Assembly: GCA_023434365.1 (NCBI GenBank)
Contig: JAEYSV010000064.1
Location: forward strand, 1-64,000
Source: Bacillota bacterium
Lineage (GTDB): Bacteria > Bacillota > Clostridia > Lachnospirales > Lachnospiraceae
Length of the DNA stretch: 64,000 nt
Reading direction: 5' to 3'
Position 1 is the first letter of the stretch, and every line of letters begins with the position of its first letter. Positions 15,781-23,130 of the stretch are shown in pieces. Below the pieces are notes generated by a model. It made no database searches, was not told the origin of the DNA, and was given only the letters and a program-made list of their open reading frames with translations. Position numbers and translations under genes: made by a program.

Positions 15781-17383
15781 GAGATTGGAGCAAGAATATC
15801 AACAGAAAATGGAACAAATAAGAATGAATGTATCTAGAAAATCTAAGATGCGAGATTATTTGATCTCTGTTGAACAACAGGCAGAACAAGAGGTTGAGGC
15901 ATCTATGGCAAATGGGAGAAAAGAGAATACCAAGGAAGAGGTAAAGGTCATAAAGGTAGAACTGAGGCAACGTCCAAGCAAGGGACGAAGATGGCTAGGG
16001 GTAGGATTCGTTGCTGTTGCGGCTTGTTTTCTTGTCTTACTAATGGTGAAGGAATTAATGATGAAACAGGTAGCAGGGCTTGACGAACATGTTGTTGCAA
16101 CACAAACACCAGGAGCTACGGATGATTTAACACAAGAGTTGCCAGCATGCTACATGCCATTATATTTTGATAGCGAGGAACAATTAATTGAAACAATCAA
16201 TACGGTAAGAGAAGCAAAGGATAAAGGGAACACTACTGATATCATATCAATTAACTCAAAAACGGCGGGTCAACAAACATATAGTGTGGATGATATTTTT
16301 AAATTAGCATCTGTGTCAGAGTTTTATAGACCGCGTATGTTACATGGCATGTCACTTAACGAAATTAATGTAATTAATGAATATGTTTCCTACGATTATA
16401 TCATCGAAAGTCAAAGTGAAAAAGCATCCTTTACTTGGTTTCGTGAAATGTCTCCAGAAGTAGCCATGAACGATCTTTATGGGCGAGGAGCAATATCTGA
16501 ACGTGAACTCCAATATAAAGGAAACAAATATGTATTTTTAGAGTTTGCAGATAGGTCAGGTAAATCTAATGGATATTCAATCCATTGGGTTGTTAATGAT
16601 ATTGCATTTGGTGCCTCAATTCCATCAGGTTATACGGATGAAGAAATGCTTGAATTTTGTGAGTTTGAGGCTATCAAAGTAATGAGTATTGATGATCAGA
16701 TTGATATTATAGATACAAATAAGGATGATTTTGAAGAGACAAACAAAGATGGTTTTATCATACATGATGAAAAATTGAAAGATGTTGCTGTAGCTAAAGC
16801 AGATATTAATAATGATGGTATCGAGGAAAGAATAGCTTTGGACCTATCAGTGTTTGATGGTGCACAACCAGCATATTTAAAGGTTTATAATGACGAAAAT
16901 CGTATTATTTATGAAGATCAATTATTTCACGCTAGTGCTGGAAAAAAATCCATATATTTATATGCAAGTGAAGGGAAACATTACTTGTTAGAATATATAC
17001 CTAATATGCAACAAGGTGGATGTAAATATGAATATAAGTTGTTTTATTTGGATGTTAACAATTCTGTAACAACGGTAGATCATGATTCTATATGGTTTGA
17101 CATAAATAAAGGCTATGGTGAATTGCATGTTGAATCTATGAAAGAATTCTATGACAAAACAAACGATTATTTATCGAAAAGTGTATTAATTATTTCTACG
17201 ATGAATGATGATATAGAATATAGCACTGAAACGAATCAAATAAAAAAAAGAGAAGATTATACATTTTTGAATGTGTATGAACCTGATTTATCCTTTTCTG
17301 ATGATGATAGCATCTTATTAAAGTTGCAGCGATTTAACGAATATATACAAAGTGAGCATTATCAGTCTGAGAATTTGGAATAA
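15773..17383 (+). CDS. Membrane-anchored anti-sigma-like protein with large outer domain
   Basis: 536 residues, overlapping the sigma gene by 8 bases. An N-terminal cytoplasmic segment of about 72 residues, rich in charged residues, is followed by one membrane segment (about 75-93) and a roughly 440-residue extracytoplasmic region. No zinc HxxxCxxC motif is seen, so it is not a ZAS-type anti-sigma. Near residue 342 KADINNDGIEERIAL resembles a calcium-loop/FG-GAP-like element. It is inferred to hold the sigma factor at the membrane and to sense an outside signal. Confidence 0.7.
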   Translation: MDKRLEQEYQQKMEQIRMNVSRKSKMRDYLISVEQQAEQEVEASMANGRKENTKEEVKVIKVELRQRPSKGRRWLGVGFVAVAACFLVLLMVKELMMKQVAGLDEHVVATQTPGATDDLTQELPACYMPLYFDSEEQLIETINTVREAKDKGNTTDIISINSKTAGQQTYSVDDIFKLASVSEFYRPRMLHGMSLNEINVINEYVSYDYIIESQSEKASFTWFREMSPEVAMNDLYGRGAISERELQYKGNKYVFLEFADRSGKSNGYSIHWVVNDIAFGASIPSGYTDEEMLEFCEFEAIKVMSIDDQIDIIDTNKDDFEETNKDGFIIHDEKLKDVAVAKADINNDGIEERIALDLSVFDGAQPAYLKVYNDENRIIYEDQLFHASAGKKSIYLYASEGKHYLLEYIPNMQQGGCKYEYKLFYLDVNNSVTTVDHDSIWFDINKGYGELHVESMKEFYDKTNDYLSKSVLIISTMNDDIEYSTETNQIKKREDYTFLNVYEPDLSFSDDDSILLKLQRFNEYIQSEHYQSENLE

Positions 17384-17448
17384 TCGGTTGCCATAAACCA
17401 GATGCTACCGCTATAATAGATATGATGATAAAAATGATTGGAGACATT

Positions 17449-17670
17449 ATGGACGGTACCGTAAGAAGTAATATAAAAATAGGCAGTAAGGTGATGGTTG
17501 TGCAAAAGCAGGACCAGAGAACGGGGAAACTAACAGAGGGTATTGTAATGCGAATTCTTACGAATTCAAGAAATCATCCTAGAGGAATTAAGGTAATGCT
17601 TGAAGGTGGAATTGTAGGTCGAGTACAGCGTATTTGTGATTCTTCTGCATCTGATAGTGCAACGAAATAA
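17449..17670 (+). CDS. ywbE: YwbE-family small protein
   Basis: 73 residues. The whole protein follows the YwbE pattern: VVQKQDQRTGKLTEGIV, then LTNSRNHPRGIKVMLEGG and IVGRVQRI. It is a small beta-barrel-like protein of unknown role conserved in Firmicutes. ATG 17449 (MDGTVRSNIK) is preferred over an in-frame ATG at 17422 because TTGGAGA lies just before it and YwbE proteins start with MDG. A terminator follows at once. Confidence 0.85.
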   Translation: MDGTVRSNIKIGSKVMVVQKQDQRTGKLTEGIVMRILTNSRNHPRGIKVMLEGGIVGRVQRICDSSASDSATK

Positions 17671-17682
17671 AGAAAAGTAGCA

Positions 17683-17715
17683 AGGGAGTTGGATTAAATG
17701 CCAACTCTTTTTTAA
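17683..17715 (+). terminator. Terminator of ywbE
   Basis: GAGTTGG-ATTAAATG-CCAACTC followed by TTTTTT. Confidence 0.85.
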
Positions 17716-18069
17716 TTACTAGGATGAATCACCAGCTATAGCAGATAGAATTGCATAAACATGTATTTAAACGTCCTGAGCCGTAATAATACGCCCGAGA
17801 AGAGTAAACTCTTTTCGGGTGCTTTTTCGTATGTCGGAGTAGGACGAAGCCCGTGACCAACATAAAGCACAGTTGATTGTGAGACAACTTTAATATAATC
17901 CCGCGAAATACCTCGAATTTCATAAGTAATTGTCGTTTATATGGGATGTAATAATATGGAACAACAATACTGATTATGGTATCATGTTCATAGGATGAAT
18001 AGACGACGGAACTTATGAAGTTGAGTATTGATAGCGTGAACCAAATAAAGAGTAGAAGGAGTATAGTTT
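17716..18069. other. Non-coding stretch with unexplained hairpin before the M23 gene
   Basis: No gene is supportable. At about 17790-17825 CCCGAGAAGAGT and ACTCTTTTCGGG pair across AA and are followed by TGCTTTTTCG, a terminator-like hairpin with no coding sequence before it. Downstream GGAGTAGGACGAAGCCCGTGAC has a phrasing like RNA leaders but I cannot match it to a known riboswitch. It may be the leader or attenuator of the cell-wall hydrolase gene, or a remnant small RNA. Confidence 0.4.
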
Positions 18070-19779
18070 ATGAAAAAGAATCTATTATATTTGATATTAT
18101 CTCTCGCAATAATTGCTGGAGGGTTTTGTAGTCCAATCAATGCCTCAGCAAATTATATTTCAGTTACCTATCAAGCATATGCTAATAATGAGGGTTGGTT
18201 GTCCAGGATTACTGACGCGAGTGATTTCGCTGGGAATTTTGGTTCCCCAATGACTGGACTACGTATTAATCTTTCGGAAGGCAATGTTTACTATCAAGCA
18301 CATATAAAAGGTGGCGGTTGGCTTTCTGAAATTACTGATCCAACTGATTTTTCTGGAAACCTTGGGCAGCCTATGGACGCAATAAGGATAAAGACTGACA
18401 CTGGGTTACAGATCAATTATCGGGTACATATTTTAGGTGGGGGCTGGCTGAACTGGATAACGGGTTACGATACGAATGAACCTAGCAATGGTTTTGCTGG
18501 CAATATGGGGCAAACAATAGATGGCATACAAATGTATTTATCAAATGTTGCACCTCCAACGACTACAATTCAAGCCCCATTAAATGGACAGCGGATAATC
18601 ACTTCGCCTTTTAATGTATATCGAGGTGTAAATAACTATCACAATGGCGTTGATATAAGCGCTAGTATTGGTGAGTCTCTCTATCCAATCCAATCAGGAA
18701 CAGTAATTAGGGTATCCTACCATACAAATCTTGGGAATTTTATTGATATAAAACACAGTGATACTCTTTACACGCGTAGCCAACATCTCAACTCCGTTAA
18801 CGTCGTTGTGGGTCAATCAGTAGACAAATACACCATAATAGGAACTACTGGCAATACTGGCTATAGTACTGGTCCTCATTTGCACATAGAATTTCGCACA
18901 TCTAATGACTTTAGATATGGCGCGAAATCATGGAATGAATCTAACTGGAACTTTGATGTTGCTAATAAAGTCGTTCAAATGCTGATCACCCCAGGCAATG
19001 TAGTGCCAGCTACTGATTACTATACTCTTTCATTTGATACAAAAGGCGGGTCGATTGTATCTTCCGTTACAGCTGTGTCGGGATCGCTTATAACTGCACC
19101 AACAGCACCAACAAAGAAAGGATACACCTTTGCAGGTTGGTATAAAAATAGCACACTGACAGCGGCATGGAACTTTTCAACAGACAGGTTAACAGCAGAC
19201 ACAACCCTCTATGCTAAATGGAAAGCGGTAACACCAACCATGCCAACAAGGGTAAAAGCCGTTTCTACCAACTATAAGACAATTACAATAAGCTGGGTAA
19301 AGTCAGCAAATGCAAACCAATACAAGGTATATCGTTCAACAAGCAGTAAAGGAATATACTCGTTAGTTACCACCACCACCTCGTGCTCTTTGGTAAACAC
19401 AGGTCTCAAAGCAGGCAAGACCTATTATTACAAGGTGGTTGCAATATCTTCCTCAACAGGCAAAAAAAGTGGTTATTCGACGGTTGTTTCTGCAAGGGTA
19501 ATTCCAGGGAAAGTGGAAAAATTAGTAGTAAAAAAAGCGTCATCCAAAAGCATAAAGGTGAACTACAAAGCAGTTTCCGGTGCCAGCGGTTATGTTGTAT
19601 ATTATTCCACATCTTCAAAAGGTAAATATTTAAAAGCAACAACAACCAGAGCCACATCTTATACAAAAAAAGGACTTAAAAGCCGCAAAACCTATTTCTT
19701 TAAGGTTCGTGCATATCGCACAGTGGATGGAAAGAAAATATACGGAGAATATTCAAAGGTTATGTCAGTAAAGCTGTAG
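18070..19779 (+). CDS. Secreted modular M23 peptidoglycan endopeptidase with ChW, InlB-type and FN3 repeats
   Basis: 569 residues. Signal peptide 1-27; three ChW-type repeats (about 30-160, each with GGWLS/GWL...G-N-x-G); M23/LytM peptidase with zinc ligands H191 and D195 (HNGVD) and H270-x-H272 (GPHLHIEF), plus H239; a Listeria-Bacteroides (InlB B) repeat near 320-385 (GYTFAGWY...LYAKW); two fibronectin type III domains (about 390-475 and 480-569). It is predicted to cut peptide cross-links in peptidoglycan outside the cell, held by the ChW repeats. AGAAGGAG precedes ATG 18070. Metal ligands are complete, so it should be active. Confidence 0.88.
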   Translation: MKKNLLYLILSLAIIAGGFCSPINASANYISVTYQAYANNEGWLSRITDASDFAGNFGSPMTGLRINLSEGNVYYQAHIKGGGWLSEITDPTDFSGNLGQPMDAIRIKTDTGLQINYRVHILGGGWLNWITGYDTNEPSNGFAGNMGQTIDGIQMYLSNVAPPTTTIQAPLNGQRIITSPFNVYRGVNNYHNGVDISASIGESLYPIQSGTVIRVSYHTNLGNFIDIKHSDTLYTRSQHLNSVNVVVGQSVDKYTIIGTTGNTGYSTGPHLHIEFRTSNDFRYGAKSWNESNWNFDVANKVVQMLITPGNVVPATDYYTLSFDTKGGSIVSSVTAVSGSLITAPTAPTKKGYTFAGWYKNSTLTAAWNFSTDRLTADTTLYAKWKAVTPTMPTRVKAVSTNYKTITISWVKSANANQYKVYRSTSSKGIYSLVTTTTSCSLVNTGLKAGKTYYYKVVAISSSTGKKSGYSTVVSARVIPGKVEKLVVKKASSKSIKVNYKAVSGASGYVVYYSTSSKGKYLKATTTRATSYTKKGLKSRKTYFFKVRAYRTVDGKKIYGEYSKVMSVKL

Positions 19780-19814
19780 CATAAATAGTATTTGCACTGA
19801 CAAGGAGAATTTTA

Positions 19815-19844
19815 AAGAAAGCCTCATTTATGGGGCTTTCTTTA
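19815..19844 (+). terminator. Terminator of the M23 gene
   Basis: AAAGAAAGCC and GGCTTTCTTT pair around TCATTTATGG and run into TATTTCC. Confidence 0.8.
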
Positions 19845-19845
19845 T

Positions 19846-19955
19846 TTCCTATATCATAAAAAACGCTCCGCGAGGATACACATGACGCGCTTATAGAAGT
19901 TTGTCACTATCGTGACAGCTCGTCAGCGCTAGAGTCTGGCTAGCCAGACTCTAGC
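19846..19955. repeat. Structured interspersed repeat, copy B
   Basis: 110 bases, in the same order as copy A (6361-6471): box TTCCTATATCATAAAAAA then CGCTCCGCGAGGAT; outer stem TGACGCGC/GCTCGTCA (19883-19890 with 19918-19925, one mismatch); inner stem GTCAC-TATC-GTGAC (19903-19916); perfect CTAG-centred palindrome (19928-19955). Stem sequences differ from copy A while pairing is kept. It separates the M23 gene from the TerB/BrxD/helicase cassette. Confidence 0.8.
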
Positions 19956-20100
19956 TTATATAAAAAAATTTTAGCTTGCATAAGTTTGAGTCAGTGGTTG
20001 GCATTATATACCATTACATGATAGAATAGTTAATAGCTTTGATATCTATGTGCCGAAAAAAATGTATAACTTAATTTTGTCAATTATAGCCCAGAAAGGC

Positions 20101-20129
20101 TTGTAAATAGTAGGATAAATGATTATAAT
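20101..20129 (+). promoter_or_regulatory. SigA-type promoter of the TerB-BrxD-helicase cassette
   Basis: TTGTAA (20101-20106) and TATAAT (20124-20129) are 17 bases apart, 45 bases before the first start codon. No internal promoter or terminator is apparent in the three following genes, which overlap or nearly touch. Confidence 0.6.
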
Positions 20130-20173
20130 AATAGAACAGATGTTCTTATGAAGAGGGAGTGAGGTGCTATTAT

Positions 20174-21808
20174 ATGAAGTATGAACCATATAAAATACCG
20201 GACCGGCAGCAGATGCAAAGAGATGACCCTGCGTTGTCAATGTCTGAGACGAAACCCTCTGCCTCTATTTCTGCCGATGAAGCTTTGTTTTATGAGATTG
20301 AATATGATTCTGGTCCTATGCCGGGTGTTGGCAAATATGTGCTTAAGTCTCAAAAAATTGAACCTCCTGAAATAGATGAAATTAGAGAGTTGTTTAATCA
20401 AATGAGAGATATCGCAAGAAAGCTTCGCTCCTCCTTTGATTATTCGAGATTCTTTGAGCGAAGGGTACATCACGATAATTCCATCATTTTTTATAAACAA
20501 GGCATGTTTATGAAGGATTTTTCGGATAACTATACAGAGCAAGTGGCGTTTTCCTCGTATTTTCCCTATTATCAGATGATGGGGTATGAGCAGCTTAGAA
20601 CGTATTTTACCTGGCGTACCGAGGTCAGGAAGGGTAATGTTACCGATACTTCCTTATCCTACGCATTTTTATATATTTACGAGTTACTTAACAACATTGG
20701 GGTAGATAGTCCCCAGGATGGCCTTGATTATTTGATGTTTTTTTGGAAAGAATTTAGAGGTTATAATAAAATTATCGACAAATATGTATTGCGATGGCTG
20801 AAAGATTACCATATCTATTATGAATTACCGCAATCATTTAAGGAGTTTGTAGATTGTCATGATCTTGCCATGCACTACCCTAAAATGGTAGACTCCGAGG
20901 ACAACTTTGATATGTTTAGCGCCATTTCAAAATATGATATTAGAAAATCTGCCTTTTTCGTTGAGGATAAAGTGAAGCTGATTACGGATTGTTTTTATTT
21001 TGTGAGGGATCGACTCAGAAAGGTTTGTATGGAACATGGAATTGATTTTGAGAAGGCTATCTTTCAGCCTACAAAGAAGTTGTCTGCTTGGACGCCGTTT
21101 AAGGACGCACTTTTTTATCAGTGTAACAAGCAGTCGGACAGGCAGGTTATACTATCTGAAAAGGAAATCTATGTATGCAATCATAATTCATGGACATTCA
21201 GCACGGTCCTCACTTCGGAAAGCAGCAGACAGTTGATTGGCTATCTTATGAAACTGATGGAATCGATTCTGAGGAAGGCAACAAAATACAAATATAAGCT
21301 TTCTGCGAATATCAATACGATTACACATCCGTTAATCAATAAGCTGAATGAGGCAGGGGTATCTCTTGAAAATGTCGCAAGAAACGCAGTGCTTGAGTTT
21401 TATAAAGAAGAAACCAAGACAGTCGTTAAAGTAGATTACGAAGCACTTTCTAAGATTAGAATGGAAGCGCTAGCTACGCAGGAAAAACTTATCGTACCGG
21501 AGCAGGAGGAAATGATTGTGCCTGCTTATAAGCAAGGATCTATATTCGATAATAAACCAGTATCTATGCCAGATGTATGGACGAATTTCAAACATGCATT
21601 AACCTCAACAGAAATACAGGCGTTATCCGTGGTTTTGCACGGTGACGTGGACTTAAAGAAATTCGCAGACGAATGTGGAATTATGCTTGAGGTTTTAGTG
21701 GACGGAATCAATGAGAAAGCAATGGATTCAGTGGGCGATAACGTTATGGACGAGGAATTCGTTTTATACGACGATTATAAAGAACAAATAAAGGAATTGG
21801 TAGGATGA
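20174..21808 (+). CDS. TerB-N/TerB-C domain protein (first gene of a candidate defence cassette)
   Basis: About 544 residues. The N-terminal part (about 30-260, with FDYSRFFERRVHHDNS, FYKQGMFMKDFSDNY, FSSYFPYYQMMGYEQLRTYF) matches the TerB-N domain. The C-terminal part (about 440-540, ALTSTEIQALSVVLHGD then GIMLEVLVDGINEKAMDSVGD) matches TerB-C. TerB-N/TerB-C proteins are known to occur with helicases and P-loop ATPases in predicted stress or phage-response islands; biochemical activity is unproven. ATG 20174 is preferred over in-frame GTG 20159, which is part of the ribosome site. Its last 4 bases overlap the next gene. Confidence 0.75.
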   Translation: MKYEPYKIPDRQQMQRDDPALSMSETKPSASISADEALFYEIEYDSGPMPGVGKYVLKSQKIEPPEIDEIRELFNQMRDIARKLRSSFDYSRFFERRVHHDNSIIFYKQGMFMKDFSDNYTEQVAFSSYFPYYQMMGYEQLRTYFTWRTEVRKGNVTDTSLSYAFLYIYELLNNIGVDSPQDGLDYLMFFWKEFRGYNKIIDKYVLRWLKDYHIYYELPQSFKEFVDCHDLAMHYPKMVDSEDNFDMFSAISKYDIRKSAFFVEDKVKLITDCFYFVRDRLRKVCMEHGIDFEKAIFQPTKKLSAWTPFKDALFYQCNKQSDRQVILSEKEIYVCNHNSWTFSTVLTSESSRQLIGYLMKLMESILRKATKYKYKLSANINTITHPLINKLNEAGVSLENVARNAVLEFYKEETKTVVKVDYEALSKIRMEALATQEKLIVPEQEEMIVPAYKQGSIFDNKPVSMPDVWTNFKHALTSTEIQALSVVLHGDVDLKKFADECGIMLEVLVDGINEKAMDSVGDNVMDEEFVLYDDYKEQIKELVG

Positions 21809-23127
21809 GTATGATGAATCAAGTACCGAACAGAATAGCAAATATATTAATAAATGCGTTGAAAGGCGGTGTTGTGCCGCGAGTGGGCCTTGAATATATT
21901 ACGGTGGGCCGCTCGCAGGAGATTGCCGCTATATTGCATGATATTGAGATGATTGAAGAAGGCAGTGCATCCTTTCGCTTTATTGTCGGCAAATACGGAA
22001 GTGGAAAAAGTTTTTTACTTCAGACAATTCGTAATTATGCCACAGCAAAGGGGTTTGTGGTGGTGGATGCAGATCTGTCTCCAGAACGCCGATTTGCTGG
22101 AACCAAAGGCCAAGGACTGGCTACATATAAGGAACTTGTTATGAACCTGTCCACCAAATCAAAGCCTGATGGTGGAGCGCTTCCTTTGATTTTGGAAAAA
22201 TGGATATCTGGTATTCAGGCATCGGTGAAAGCCGAGACTAATGTAAGCGGTGAGGAATTTGATGATCTGGTGGAACGTCAAATCTATGCGGTTGCCAGTT
22301 CTCTTGAGGGCATGGTAAATGGTTTTGAATTTGCCAAAGCGGTTATCATTTACTGGAAGGCATATCGGCAGGATGATGTGGCGATGAAGTCCAATGTGTT
22401 AAAATGGTTCCGAGGGGAATATGCTTCCAGAAAAGAGGCGAAAGAAGAGTTAGGCATCAATTTCATTGTCACCGATGAGACTTGGTATGACTTCTTAAAG
22501 ATCTTAGCTGCATTCTTAGTTGGTGCAGGTTATAAAGGGTTGCTGGTTATCATAGACGAATTGGTCAACATTTTCAAGATTCCAAACTCCATCACCAGGG
22601 CCAACAATTACGAGAAGATCCTCACCATGTACAACGATGCGCTGCAGGGTAAAGCTAAGCATATCGGTTTTCTGATGGGAGGAACACCTCAGTGTATTGA
22701 GGACAAATATAAGGGTGTGTTCAGTTATGAAGCGCTTCGTTCTCGATTAATGGAGGGGCATTTTGCGACCAGCGATGTTAAAGATATGTCGGCTCCAATC
22801 ATCAGGCTTCAGATGCTTTCCCAGGAAGAGATGTATATCTTAGTGGAGAAACTGCTTAACATTCATGCACAGTTATATCATTACACTCCTACTTTGTCAC
22901 ATGACGAGTTAGTCTACTTCCTTACCGTAGAATATAACCGCGTGGGCGCTGAAACGCATATCACTCCACGTGAAATTATCCGTGATTTTATCGAACTAAT
23001 CAACATCCTGCATCAGAATCCACAGAAAAGTGTTTCGGAGATTCTGGGAGACAATAGCTTTACAATGGCCAAAGGTGGGCTTACCGATGAAGTAATCCAC
23101 AGTGAATTCCAGGAATTTGAGGTATAA
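21805..23127 (+). CDS. BrxD-like P-loop ATPase (DUF2791)
   Basis: 440 residues, starting inside the stop of the TerB gene (ATGAG overlap). Walker A is GKYGSGKS (62-69), Walker B is VIIDELVNI (about 247-255), and the C-terminal region contains HITPREIIRDFIELI, all typical of the DUF2791 family to which BrxD of BREX types 2 and 6 belongs. In BREX, BrxD occurs beside the helicase BrxHI, exactly as here, but no PglZ, PglX or BrxC is present in this window. It is inferred to be the ATP-driven partner of the downstream helicase. Confidence 0.78.
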   Translation: MSMMNQVPNRIANILINALKGGVVPRVGLEYITVGRSQEIAAILHDIEMIEEGSASFRFIVGKYGSGKSFLLQTIRNYATAKGFVVVDADLSPERRFAGTKGQGLATYKELVMNLSTKSKPDGGALPLILEKWISGIQASVKAETNVSGEEFDDLVERQIYAVASSLEGMVNGFEFAKAVIIYWKAYRQDDVAMKSNVLKWFRGEYASRKEAKEELGINFIVTDETWYDFLKILAAFLVGAGYKGLLVIIDELVNIFKIPNSITRANNYEKILTMYNDALQGKAKHIGFLMGGTPQCIEDKYKGVFSYEALRSRLMEGHFATSDVKDMSAPIIRLQMLSQEEMYILVEKLLNIHAQLYHYTPTLSHDELVYFLTVEYNRVGAETHITPREIIRDFIELINILHQNPQKSVSEILGDNSFTMAKGGLTDEVIHSEFQEFEV

Positions 23128-23130
23128 TGT

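Noticed and set aside
17815..17870. A c-di-GMP (GEMM) or other known riboswitch before the M23 gene
   Set aside because: Some phrases (GACGAAGCC) look similar, but the conserved paired regions and receptor of GEMM are absent and no other class fits by eye.
17729..17923. 64-codon minus-strand frame in the intergenic stretch before the M23 gene
   Set aside because: No ribosome site and an unnatural composition; the stretch is better viewed as non-coding.
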